In this document: positions 11,983-22,299 of the stretch, piece by piece
How positions within the stretch are numbered: the first letter of the stretch is position 1
Layout: each line of letters starts with the position of its first letter
Notes under the pieces: model-generated
The model's database searches: none
What the model saw: only the letters and a program-made list of their open reading frames with translations
What the model was told of the DNA's origin: nothing
Assembly: GCA_001632425.1 (NCBI GenBank)
Contig: KV425602.1
Location: 150,794 to 214,793 of the forward strand
Direction: 5' to 3'
Origin: Neolentinus lepideus HHB14362 ss-1
Taxonomy: Eukaryota > Basidiomycota > Agaricomycetes > Gloeophyllales > Gloeophyllaceae
DNA length: 64,000 nt
Made by a program: the position numbers and the translations under genes

Positions 11983-13809
11983 TTACCAGAAGTCCTCATC
12001 CTCGTCCTCTTCCGAGTTATCGTCAGGCTCCGATGCCCCACGTTCAAAGACATCTTGTTCGTCATTGTCAGCAGTAACGGATTGCGGGACATCCGTGTGC
12101 AGTATCTCCTTAGTTGCTGGGCTAAGATGGATGACCGCCGGTGGACGCAATGTCAAAGTGTCCACGGCTTCCTTCAGCAACGCCACGTCCAGCTCCGGCC
12201 ACTCCTTTACACCTCGAACATCGAGCTGTCCTATGGGGCTACCCTTGGCCTTCCGCGAGCCCAGCATGGAGGATAACCGGTGCGAAAATTCGGCGGGGTA
12301 CAGTTCGGGGGAGTCTTCTTCGAGTCTGAGCGACTGCAGATGAGGGAATAGCACCGCGTCTTGGCCGGCGTGGGTGGTGTTGACATCCAACTGGCTATTG
12401 GCCATAGGAGCTGTGTCCCCGATAGCGGACATCGCATCAAGGAAAGGGTCGTCTGCTCCAGCGACCGAGAGCCGCGTCACGTTCTGCAGGTGAAGAAATC
12501 GGCGCCTCCAGTCCTCCGAGGGCATGCGGGCTTCAACTTGGAGATGTTGTAAGCCGGCCGGGGCTAGGTTTCGAACCACCATGTCGAGGGCATCCTGGGA
12601 TTCCTGGGAGTGCTGCCAGACCTGTACAGAGACCTTGAGCCAACCAAGTGGTTGTGTGTTCGGACTGGGCCACACCATCACATTCTCGAATGATGGCGAT
12701 CCCGAGTCCGTCGTGAAAACGACTTTCTTTGGACAGCCAGGAGCCGATATATTATTCGCCAAGGTCGTGAGGGGTTGAAGCATCTCAGCCAATGGGAACT
12801 CCGTATATGGGTCATAGCTTCTGGTTCTGCAAGGAACACTGTCGAAGACCACATGGATGTTTGCGTCGGCTGGCAGTTTAAGATTGGAAAGGAGCATGGA
12901 AGATGAAGAGAGTTCTCCTCGAAGGAACAAGTGCTTCAGATGATACATTTTCACAGCATGGACCTTCTCTCGAGACCGCAGCTGTTGCTGCGTAGTGGCT
13001 TCGGAGTATCTGTTGACAGCATCGTGCAGCTCGAGGTTCTCTAGGAGTGGTAGGTTGCGCAGTAGGGAAAGCAGTAAAGCGGAATCCGTGCTAGAGGCGC
13101 CGCTTTCTGCCAATATTGATAGCGACCTCAATGACGGAAGCAGTAATGCCTTGCATGTTGACAGCTGAAAGTTCCGAATATTCAAGGCTTGTAGACGCGG
13201 AAAGGAAAGTTTCTGTATCCAAGATAAAGCCCTCCCTTCGTCATCTCTATAGTAGAGTCGGGACAGCGTGAGTGATTCCAATTTGCCAGCCTCTTGGTTT
13301 TTCAGCATCGCGAGCCGTTTCGTGTATCTCAATCCCATGTACAGTTCTAGCCCGCGGATGCGATGGAGACGTCTGAGGGCCGTCACGGCAGCGTCTACTG
13401 CATGTTCCTCATGCCTGTCAATGTGACCGACCACGGTTAGGGGTAATTTACCCGCCCTCTGCACGACTCCTCTGAAATGCTGCGGGTTCTTCAGTCCGAT
13501 TCGGCTCCAAAGTGTCGGCATGTCAAGAACAACATCTCGCCATTGACCACAGATATGGGTGACTGCTACTAAGAAGTTCGGTTCGGACCTAGCGCACTCT
13601 GCCCAAGCCAACCCTATTATCCTGGCTAGTACCTCGGCTGGGAGTCGTCCCGCAGGCAGAAGACCATTCCGACTGCGTTTAAGCCGGCATAGCTCCTTCT
13701 CATGTTGCAAAATAAGTCGGTCCATTTCCGCTAGCTTCGTGAGGGTGGCTTGATCGAGAGAAATCTGTTTGAAGAGCGACCCTGCTCTGTGGGAGAAAAT
13801 TTGAGGCAT
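11983..13809 (-). CDS. F-box-like protein with leucine-rich C-terminal region
   Basis: Intronless 608-aa protein of the basidiomycete F-box-like (PF12937-type) class, expected to act as a substrate adaptor of SCF ubiquitin ligases. The N-terminus carries a short helical coiled-coil stretch, roughly residues 15-45 (LTKLAEMDRLILQHEKELCR). The F-box-like segment LPAEVLARIIGLAWAEC follows, then ICGQWRDVVLDMPTLWSRI, the usual second half of the motif. Residues about 130-560 are leucine-rich with repeated LESLTLS/LHDAVN patterns consistent with irregular leucine-rich repeats. The C-terminus is strongly acidic (EDEDEDFW). It is not a close copy of the two F-box genes at 23.6 and 30.0 kb. The substrate is unknown. 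Confidence 0.85.
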   Translation of the reverse strand: MPQIFSHRAGSLFKQISLDQATLTKLAEMDRLILQHEKELCRLKRSRNGLLPAGRLPAEVLARIIGLAWAECARSEPNFLVAVTHICGQWRDVVLDMPTLWSRIGLKNPQHFRGVVQRAGKLPLTVVGHIDRHEEHAVDAAVTALRRLHRIRGLELYMGLRYTKRLAMLKNQEAGKLESLTLSRLYYRDDEGRALSWIQKLSFPRLQALNIRNFQLSTCKALLLPSLRSLSILAESGASSTDSALLLSLLRNLPLLENLELHDAVNRYSEATTQQQLRSREKVHAVKMYHLKHLFLRGELSSSSMLLSNLKLPADANIHVVFDSVPCRTRSYDPYTEFPLAEMLQPLTTLANNISAPGCPKKVVFTTDSGSPSFENVMVWPSPNTQPLGWLKVSVQVWQHSQESQDALDMVVRNLAPAGLQHLQVEARMPSEDWRRRFLHLQNVTRLSVAGADDPFLDAMSAIGDTAPMANSQLDVNTTHAGQDAVLFPHLQSLRLEEDSPELYPAEFSHRLSSMLGSRKAKGSPIGQLDVRGVKEWPELDVALLKEAVDTLTLRPPAVIHLSPATKEILHTDVPQSVTADNDEQDVFERGASEPDDNSEEDEDEDFW

Positions 13810-14117
13810 GGCATTTGAGAGGACAGAGTGGTCTTACCGGTATAGGTCGAATTGTGCACACATTTTTGATCCTATGTGCTGAGAGGGTAATGATTTGGTA
13901 AAACGTGAGTTGGGCATGCGCCGGATTCATCGCGATTCAACATGTCACGTGCCGTAGTATGTGGTCGATCTTTCGCCACTCGGTCTTCAGGCTGCGAGGT
14001 ACAATATATTTCCGCCCGGGACGGAAATGGCCTTTTTATATGTCTACATGTATGCGGTCCAGGCTGAACTGCTCCGAGCTACTACAGCCGATTACTTCCT
14101 CGACTGTGTACTTACCA

Positions 14118-14455
14118 AACCGCACGCCCTAGTCTACAGCCTGAAAAACTGAGTCAATGCCGGCGCAAACCTCTTCGTCATCCTCAGCATCACGATGCTC
14201 GACGAGAGACTCGAGAACTAAAGTAAACCACCACATCTGTCAGTCCGATCCTACGCACAGATGTCGAGGAGAACCACTCACCCCATTCCAAATGAACACC
14301 TCTGCCTTCTCCGCAATTTCCATGCCCACCGTCATCCCCACATAGCTCTGCTCTGCGTCGGGCTGTATATCCAACAAGCTCATCGCGTCCGCCCACCCAT
14401 CCTTCCGCAACGCGTCTTTGAGTCCATACCAACCCCATCCGGCAGCGACAATGTC
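14118..14455 (-). pseudogene. O-fucosyltransferase-like gene fragment, relic 1
   Basis: Matches the last exon, last intron and end of the third exon of the gene at 46230-47827. The residues DALRKDGWADA, then DAEQSYVGM and IAEKAEVFI, are retained, but the conserved GNG is WNG here. Similarity stops upstream near 14433-14455, where unrelated repeat R3 sequence begins. Everything encoding the catalytic HLRRGDF region is absent, so it is a non-functional fragment. Confidence 0.8.
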
Positions 14456-14493
14456 TTGTAGTAGTTGTGCTTCGGACACTAGTAAGATAATGT

Positions 14494-14585
14494 CCTCAGA
14501 AACCGTTCCATCCACCAGAATTATAGTGCCCGGCTGGGATTGCTGGGTGCTCGGTGATCAAGTCAAAATCAGTGACTCAGAATTC
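14494..14585. repeat. Short dispersed repeat R3, copy 2
   Basis: Contains GTTCCATCCACCAGAATTAT and CTCGGTGATCAAGTC, matching copy 1 at 9118. It abuts the truncated end of the fucosyltransferase relic, suggesting that the break occurred at or was filled by this repeat. Confidence 0.65.
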
Positions 14586-15109
14586 AAGGATCTACTACGT
14601 CTACGGGGCTCCCCGACGTCGAATACCAGCGGCTGTGTGCTCCCCTATCGAGGGAGACTGTCGGGGTCCTGATTATAAGCAGGTTTTAGTTTTCTATTTA
14701 TTCGATAGGGTAGAAGACCAGAATAAGTGATGTGGTTATCGCAGACTCTGGGAGGGCAGATAGAGGAGTCAACAGACCGAGGAGCCAACAGACCACAAGG
14801 ACAAATGACTTCACCTGCGCGTCGGTGCCTATACCCGGTCGATACGGTCGCTAGCTCCGGTGGTCTCGAGCAGCGTCCTCCGCTCATCTTCTACATTCGA
14901 CAAGAAATCTTGATGTTCTATGGTCTTCAGCGGGGCCCATGAATACGCCATTGTTGCCGTACTTTGGCTTGAGGTATGTTAATCCTCTCTCTGTTCAGGT
15001 CATATCAATCGCCATTCATGCTGAAATGGACCCTGGCAAATACCACTCAGGAGAATTACGATATTTCTCTGATACACATAACTCTATCTAGTGTTGCCGC
15101 CGTCCGGTT

Positions 15110-15395
15110 CCCGAACCTGGTTGAACCCGTTCGAACCCGGGACCGGACCTAGATTCTGGTTCAAGGTCCGGATTTTTGCCGGACCGGATCCGAAATGAGG
15201 TTCACAGGGTCGCTGAGAGCCCGAACCTCACCCAAATATGGTAATTTTGCAGGTTCGAACCCGAACCGGACTGGAACTGGTCCTGATTTCAGTCCTAGGT
15301 CCAGGAAACACCCCGAACCGGACTCAGAGTTCAGTTCCAGGTCTGGAAAATTTCGGCAAAAACCGGACTGAGCCGGACCGCGGCTATCACTGAGC
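15110..15395. repeat. Self-complementary CCGGACC/GGTTCGAACC patch
   Basis: About 285 bp dense in CCGGTTC, GAACCCG, CCGGACCGG and their complements, so most of it can pair with itself. The motif set differs sharply from its neighbours. Its GGTTCGAACCC words resemble tRNA T-loops, but no cloverleaf can be formed. Confidence 0.65.
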
Positions 15396-15450
15396 CTACA
15401 AAGATCCATCGAACTGCGTCTCGAGTCTCAAATAAGTAGTGAGTCACGTA

Positions 15451-15960
15451 CATGCTTGCTGAGGATGTTAACCATGATTTGCGGCGGTTATGCTGAGCTC
15501 TGTGACTCTTTTAGGTATGAACGTGAGCACTGCCAGAGGTGGGTTATGTGTTCTGCGCTTCTCTACCGTGCTCAAGTCGCTATAGCAGGTCATTTTTTCA
15601 TTTCATTTCCGGTTTATTGTCTCCAGGCATATAGCAGGTCGTATTCATGCTGCAGTGGATCCTAGCAAACACCGCTCGGGAGATTTGCGATATTTCTCTG
15701 ACTAACATAACTCTATCACTAAGCAACGATCGAACGGTGAGCATCAAGCGGATCTTTGCGGCGTCCGGTGACAGCCTACCTGCTTGCTGAGGATGTTTAC
15801 CATCATTTGCTGCGGTTATGTGCTGCTATCAATGCCAGAAATTAACTGTGCTCTGTGGCTCATCTAGGTATGATATGTAGTCTCATGAGCGTGAGCACAG
15901 GTGGGTCATGTCTTCTGTGCCAGTCCGCATCCGAGGAAGCCTCGTAGAAAGGTTATTTCG
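15451..15960. repeat. Tandem duplication of a roughly 330-bp unit
   Basis: The segment starting TGCTTGCTGAGGATGTTAACC near 15452 is repeated from about 15781 (TGCTTGCTGAGGATGTTTACC). Both continue through a TAGGTATGA motif and GGTGGGT(T/C)ATGT. The second unit runs directly into the left arm of the inverted duplication. Confidence 0.7.
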
Positions 15961-16480
15961 TGCGGTGAATCAGTGGATCAATTGACGCTGCAGAACTTCG
16001 TATCATGAGGTGAGACTTTGTGCGGTAAGTTTGACCTTTAAATCCATTGTGCACATTTCTATAGATAGATAGGCCTCCTGGCGTTGGAAGGTTCATTGGA
16101 ATTCGACCCTGCGTCTCTGGGCGCCTTTGACGTCTTATATAAAAACTCCTTTCCTATCTCCCATTTCCTCAGTGCTCGATGCCGTCACGCCCTGCTGCTC
16201 CCCGCATCGTGACCCGAAAGAGACAATATTCATTCTCACTCAATCTCAATGACGGCTCTTCGCCCATCTCCCTCGTCTACGCACCCTCGTCGACATCCAC
16301 CGTCTCTAATGCCATCGGACCAGGACGAACTATGGACAAGCTCCTCACCTACGTCGGGGAACAACTGACATACTTCATCAGCCGCATCTCTGCACGCTAT
16401 CTGGGACTGGGTCCCAACGCACTCGTTGGACGTATGATCAGCGCCATCGACTGGTCCCAGCGGAAATGCCGATATGAGTT
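15870..16480 (+). repeat. Left arm of large inverted duplication
   Basis: Contains the upstream region and first codons of the gene starting at 16179. The same sequence recurs in reverse orientation at 19180-20440. Matching stretches include GAAGTTCTGCAGCGTCAATT (complement in this arm near 15990-16010), TTAAAGGTCAAACTTACCGC (complement near 16020-16040), and the start of the coding region. Confidence 0.85.
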
Positions 16481-18619
16481 TTGTCCTAATTATTGGCCGG
16501 AGGGCGGACGCAAACCGAACATAGGGCTTGGCAGGCTGCCGCCTTCCATAACGGAAGTGGCGGAACTGCTGTCACTTCCTTTCTGTCATACCTGCCACGA
16601 ATCACACGCCCGCGCGCTCTCGACGAGCGAGATATTTGTCGCTGGATGTCAGAAATTGGTGAATAAATTGCGGTGGGCAGTCTGCATATTATCTATCGCA
16701 CAAGCAACGCTTGCTGAATATTATATATAAGGCGGCGCAATTCTTCTGCCAATCTCTTAATTGCATATCACATTTTTATGCTTGCCTCTTTCCATGCCCA
16801 TATGCGCGAAATGTTTGTGGGGCTCAACGCTATGGAAGCCTTCAACACCCTAATTGGTGAACTGAGACTCACTTCGGACTGTACCTTGATTCCCCACTCT
16901 CGTCTCGTGCTCCTCGCTCTCAGCGAAGATGCTGTCATTCCGGTGATCAAACGATTCGATGCTCTAGAAGCTGCATTCGCCGACTGCTATCACTGGCATT
17001 TGCCCGAGCGGGAGCAGACGTCGTTGCTGCCCCACAGCATGGACTGCGTGTCTACGCTTATCCGGAGCCTTCTGTGAGTACACTTTCGACTTATCATCAT
17101 CCTCTGGCCATATCAATGTTGGCACTAGCAAACCGGAGTTGCAGATCATCGCTGCTGCGCGGATCGCGCGATCGGTTGTCTTGCAGGAGTCGTCTTTGGC
17201 GTCCATCCTCCCCGGATTGCGGGCAAGCCTGAACGCGAGTATCATAGATTACTTGTGGCGCCTGCTCGTGTCTACGACCAACCCGGTAGTCTACGGCACG
17301 ATCTATTCGCTCATGGTAGGCCTGTACGACTTTGCGACAAAGCTGTGCCTGTGTCAGTGGGATATCACCCGCCAATGCCACATCGCGTCGTCTGCGTGGA
17401 CGTGGCATACGCTGTGGATGCCGCTCTTCCGTCTGAGGTGTGTGATGGTGTTTGATCTTTCGTGCTATTCATGCTAGCTATTCCGGTAGACTGGACTGTC
17501 CGTCGGCCATCTTGTCGATCCCCGTCAAACTCGCACGGGATATCTGCGACAACTTCTTTCGCTTTCCTATCTTGGCGCTGCTGATGAGCTTCCAGGCCCG
17601 AGAAGGTATCAGAGCACTGCGCCAGCTAATGTTGCGAGAGGGAGAGTGTCGAGACTCCACAGTGTCCGGGAACCTAGGAAGTGTAGATCCCATATTTTCG
17701 CTGATGACAGAGGCGACGAGTCTGCTGTTTGAGATGGCCGGTGTATTGCAAGAGGAACGGCTAGTTACGCTCGAACACGGCGGATACGATATCCCGCGCT
17801 ACGTCCCGCGTTCCCGGGTCAAGGAACTATGCAAACAGATCATGTTGATCATAATGCAGTAAGTACGTCCGCTCACAGCGCCTCGTACTAGACAACTTCT
17901 GCCATGATCACAGCGAGGACACGCCCGATAGCATCGCCATGTCGCCTCGCCTGCTCCGCGCCGTCGCGCCGTACTATGATATCGTGATCAAGCGTGAGCT
18001 GCATGCTCTGGCCATGCCGTATAGGGCGTCGGGTCATTGGTCGCACAGCCGGAGAGCAGCAGCGATAATGCGCCAATTGTCCGACGAGGGCCCCGAACAG
18101 ATCCTCCACTGCATCGGCATCGCCTCTGGCCGTCCAGAGTGTGGTCGACCCGGGGTAGGTTGGTTCTCGTCTCAGTTCGATTTGATTTTACATCTATTGC
18201 GACGTATGTAGGTATTTGCCGACCACTATAAAGGTCCCTGGGCTGCAGGCAGGACGTATGATCCCGACCATCCGCTCATGTTCCTCATCACCCGAGATTC
18301 GTATCGCAATCTTCGCTGGGTATCTATCGCCGACGTGCAAGAGGCGGAATACGAGCCGATTGTAGTGCCTGAAGAGGGGAGCGAGCAATCACTCCGTGTG
18401 GTGCGGTCACGCAACCGGCTCCTGGATAGAGGTCGATTTTTGGTTATGAATGCCGGCGATGTGCAGTCCAGGAGGGACGCTGAGCTGCACGTCCTGTGCG
18501 GCCACGCGGTGCGGGATCCTGTACTCTGGATGGCGCGGTTAGTGCATATACATATCAGACGGACCGTGGTTTGTAGCTCATGTGCGCGAGCGTCAGGACG
18601 AAACTTGTGCATGCGTTGA
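16179..18619 (+). CDS. Unrecognised multi-exon protein
   Basis: At least six exons, supported by consistent frames and GT-AG borders: 16179 to about 16655 (end uncertain), about 16730-17073, 17129-17437, 17478-17858, 17914-18154, 18212-18619. Introns are 55, 40, 55 and 57 nt. No domain is recognised. The first exon holds Cys pairs (KCRYEFC, FCHTCH) that could bind zinc. The following exons are mostly helical (MFVGLNAMEAFNTLIGEL, DFATKLCLCQW, VKLARDICDNFFRFPIL). The last exon has FLITRDSYRNLRWVSIADVQ. The join between the first two exons and the 3' end are not settled; a further intron near 18537 would give a different C-terminus. The gene sits between the arms of a large inverted duplication that includes its own 5' end. 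Confidence 0.6.
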
Positions 18620-19026
18620 CTGGGCAAGAACAGCCGAATGACCTCGCGACACGCGACATTTTTCGGAATACTTCCAGGCTGCCGTGTACGTGCGAGTTGA
18701 CATGGCAGAAGCACTGTCGTGGGGGTGTATAATAAAGAGTCTAGGTGTAAGGAAATGTCGGGACCGAGTGAGACGAGCGAAACCCGAACTACACAGCTCC
18801 AGGAAAGACGAGGCTTCCGACAAAGTGATACACTGAAGACTGCGCTGAGCGAGCAAAAGAAATAGTATATACAATGACAAAAAGCTTACACTTTAGTCCG
18901 AGATATTGTAAATATATGATTTACTGCCACTTGGAATTAATTCGTGGACAGCTGCTCGGAGAGGACACTGGAAAGCAATAACAAGGGCGATGAATCCAAG
19001 GCATAGACTGTCGACTCGGGATTGCA

Positions 19027-19413
19027 TCAGTCGGGGGAAACCCGTTCATCATGCCCATCGATGGTCTCACTCATCGAGAGAGAAGGACTGGGGCTCGCGC
19101 AGATGGCAGTGTGAAACGAGAACATCGACAAAGCAATCTGTCGCATCTTGAGCGCACAAACAGGCTTCGTAATACGTATCGGCATTTCTGCTGCGACCAA
19201 TCGATAGAGCTGACCTAGTCCCGGATAGCGTGCAGAGATGATGAGGTATATGAGTTGGTCCCCGACATAGGTGAGGGGCTTGTCCGTAGTCCGTCCTGGT
19301 CCGATGGCGTGGACGTAGACGAGGGAGATGGGCGAGGGGTCGTCATTGAGATGGAGTGAGAATGAATATTGTCTGTTTCGAGGGCAGCAGCAGGGCGGGA
19401 CGGCATTGAGCAT
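19027..19413 (-). pseudogene. Inverted truncated copy of the 16179 gene 5' end
   Basis: Shares RQYSFSL, then SPISLVY, AIGPGRT, LTYVG and SARYPGLG with the start of the gene at 16179. Similarity fades near 19180; the rest of the gene is missing. It differs by several small indels. It lies in the right arm of the inverted duplication and is probably dead. Confidence 0.75.
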
Positions 19414-20440
19414 TAAGAAATCGGAGATAAGAAAGAGTCTTTATAGGCCGTCAAAGAGACCCAGAGACCCAGGCTCCAGTGAACCTTCCAACGCCAAGAG
19501 GCCTATCTATAGAGATGTACTCGATGTATTTGGGAAGTGGGAGAATGGCGAGGCACTTGAGTCCATATCTTAGTGAATGGATTATGTCAGTATTAAATCT
19601 TCTAATAACATATAAATTATCTGTCTAAACGATAATGCACTTTTTCTTGCTATGTTCTGCTCACTTGAGCGAGTCGCAGAAGAATCTTTCGGGTCCATTG
19701 AGGTCCATTGGGACTTGTCTCGTGGTTATCAGTCCATATATGGGAAGAATGAGTCCCCCAAGACCATATTGAGACTCAGGGACCAACTCCGCGGGACTTG
19801 GCGTTGTCGACGCTTTATTCGAGTCGACTCGAGTGGCGAGGCACTCAAGTACTCAAGCTTGGACTCATTGCAAGGATCGACACTTAAGACAATGCTAACT
19901 TGTACAGCAAGCAGTAGGATAGTCAGTTCCTTATATTTAAAGCATAGACATACAACATTGAATATGAATGAAAGCCCCTTTAGTTAATTCACTGTCCTGA
20001 CCACGTGTTGGAATTAGTGGACGGGTTGTCTGCTTACAAATTATCTCTTGAGATATATCATATAGGGTCCCTTAGTAAGTTAGTGCTCAACATAATGGTA
20101 GACTTAAAGGTTTAAAAACATTATATATAGGTAGCATAAAACATATATATGTTCATCAAATAAACTCTATGCGAGGGCGAACACTTAGTCGACACGACTC
20201 ACCTATCGGCTCAAGTGCCTCGCAGGTGCTTCGCCATTTTTCCTGTGCCTGATGTATTTAAAGGTCAAACTTACCGCACAAAGAGTCACCTCATGATACG
20301 AAGTTCTGCAGCGTCAATTGATCCACTGATGAACCGCACGAAATAGTCTTTCGACGAGGCTTCCCTGGATGCGAACTGGCACAGAAGACATAACCCACCT
20401 GTGCTCACGTTCATACCTAAGAGGCAGAGCTCCTGTTTGA
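19180..20440 (-). repeat. Right arm of large inverted duplication
   Basis: Reverse copy of 15870-16480 plus a little of the unit upstream. It is split by a 720-bp inserted element at 19531-20250. Removing that insert restores collinearity with the left arm. The insert-free target is preserved in the left arm. Confidence 0.85.
19531..20250. mobile_element. 720-bp inverted-repeat element, hAT-like MITE
   Basis: Flanked by an 8-bp direct repeat GATGTATT (19523-19530 and 20251-20258; a ninth T also matches). The ends form imperfect inverted repeats: the left end reads TGGGAAGTGGGAGAATGGCG, and the complement of the right end has AGGCACAGGAAAAATGGCGA. The motif GCGAGGCACTTGAG recurs near both ends and internally near 19840, like subterminal binding sites. 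No transposase frame is present, so it is non-autonomous. The empty site is seen in the left arm near 16030-16060. Confidence 0.8.
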
Positions 20441-21530
20441 TACGATCAGCCGCATCTCCCTCCTTTGTCTCAATCGCTGATTCCCTCGTTGGTGAAGGTT
20501 GCCTCTACACGGTGAGCATACTCTATGATTGGGAGAGTACGATGGGGCGAAGAAGATGGTTAGCAGCGACGAGAGGCCAGATCGAGCAGCGTCACAGCAA
20601 ACCCGTCCTCAAGTCCCGCTGATATATGCACCCCACAAGGCAACCAGAATCGTCCTCTGTTCACACACACCCTCGCCGAAGCCGCCTCTCGCCGTTCTGC
20701 CACCCACGCAGATATTTGCTAATGCACCACTCGCGCCCTCCATTCCTCCTCGTCTCTTCAAGCACGCGCCGCTAGACTGGTTCACGATCGAATTGAGGTC
20801 GTACGATTGCGATTTCTGCCCTCGCCCGTTTCGACCCGACCCCGCTTTGTCGTCGCAGAATTCTCGCCCGCCTTCGTATGCGCGTCTCCTTGTCGGCCGT
20901 GGCGATATGACCAGACGTCGTCAGTGTCAGCGTGTCTGATCATATGCTTCCTGTCATCGACAACGTGTGATCATATCCTTGTCGTCTGATCAGACGTCTG
21001 AGCGTCATGTCTTGATTGTCCCTCTGGTTGCGCTTTCGCTGCAATGCAGTGTCTTGATCGGAGTCCACTCGTGCTCTCGTGGTGAGGCCTTAGACCTCGT
21101 GCAGCTCGACATCTCATTGTACTGTCCCTCGCAGCTCGATATTTACTCGCGCTCTCGTGTCGCCTCTTTGCGCTCTCGACCAGCTCGACACATACTTGTA
21201 CTCTCATTGCCTCCTTGCTCTCTCGTGTGGCTCGATGTCTACTTACATTTTCGTGCAGCTCGATGTCTACTTACATTTTCGTGCAGCTCGATGTCTCCTT
21301 GTGCTTTCGTGCAGCTCGATACCTACCTTCCGCCGCCTTGAGGACGAACACGGACTGACCGAAAACTTACTCGTCACCGGGCGCCGGCACGTTTCTGGAC
21401 GTTGACTGGGGACTGGACGCTGCCGTGCGCGTTCAATGTCCCACCTCCTGCACGAGTGTGGTGTGCAGGGTCTCGATGCGCATTGTTTGGGGTTTGGGGT
21501 TGGGGGTATTGGTGTACGTGCGTTATCGGG
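20440..21530 (+). mobile_element. Repeat R2, direct copy 1
   Basis: Starts near GGTTGCCTCTACACGG and GGGGCGAAGAAGATGGTTA. It continues through GAGGTCGTACGATTGCGATT, the GATATGACCAGACGTCGTC block, TCTGATCATATGCTTCC, a minisatellite at about 21050-21340, and a tail containing GGACGTTGACTGGGG and CTGGACGCTGCCGT. These landmarks recur in the same order at 27.1-29.5 kb and, in part, at 34.0-35.2 kb. Confidence 0.65.
21050..21340. repeat. R2 minisatellite array, short version
   Basis: About ten imperfect units of about 28-32 bp with core GCAGCTCGATGTCTACTT and a following CTCTCGT or TTTCGT. It belongs to the same family as the much longer arrays at 27.8-29.4 and 34.6-35.2 kb. Confidence 0.8.
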
Positions 21531-22280
21531 GGAAGAGGGAGAATAGAGGATGGGCACTACGTTCTCTTGTCGTTTCCGCGGGAGGTCAGGTCGTCATTCG
21601 GCTCTGGCTCTACAGAGGATCTGCGCCTTACGTTTCGGGGGCATGGTCTTGTACGTGAATGGGAAGGAAGTCGGGAGCGAAAAGGTATATCCTGCGTTGT
21701 GGGTTATGTCCCGCCGTTGGAGGGATGCGGGGTGGGAGGATGTTTGTTTTTCGTGTTGGTGTCGGCGTGTCGGCGTGTCGGCGTGTCGAGTCTGTTGTGT
21801 TCGAAATGAGGACGTGGCGGTGGCGTTCATTGCCTCCTTGGAGAGTTTGGCTGCTCTGCGTAAGGGGATAGTGGTATACCTCTCTCAGGAGTTGGAGAAC
21901 GAGTTAGGGTAGTGGGTTGAGGTCGTTGCGATTGGTGCAGATGCGAGGGTTTTATGTTTGTGGATCGGTGCGTGGCGACCGCTAAATTGAATGATTCAGA
22001 ATCGGAGCGGGGTGAGTGCCAGGTGAGTACTCTTGCGAGACACCGGAGGTGGAATAGACTCACTTCGCTAGGATCGGCACCCCTCTGACCTGATCGACTC
22101 AGACACATGGAGCATATGCGAAGCCTTCAACTGGTGTGTAAGATTGGACTCTTGTGCGGCTCGCAATACGGCCAAGACACGCCTGGGAACCCTTCTCAAG
22201 TCAAATACTGGGCTTATGTTGGCATTTTAGAGAAGTGAGTGTTAGAGTGTTCGTTGTACTGTAGTATGTTTCATGTTCGA
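21531..22280. other. Unassigned stretch between R2 and block A
   Basis: Overlapping frames exist on both strands (for example 21550-21912 plus). They are rich in GTCGGCGTGTCGGCGTG-type repeats near 21765-21790 and have no recognisable domain. Confidence 0.45.
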
Positions 22281-22299
22281 TGCGAAGTGAAAATATTGA

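Noticed and set aside
15120..15260. GGTTCGAACCC words resembling tRNA T-arms
   Set aside because: No acceptor, D or anticodon arms can be laid out around them, and the words recur too often within a self-complementary repeat.
15870..20440. Inverted arms interpreted as the terminal inverted repeats of one DNA transposon
   Set aside because: No transposase motif was recognised between them, the arms include coding sequence of the gene itself, and no outer target duplication was found. Kept only as an alternative.
21050..21340. Repeat array considered as CRISPR-like
   Set aside because: The units are directly adjacent and diverged with no unique spacers; the genome is eukaryotic.
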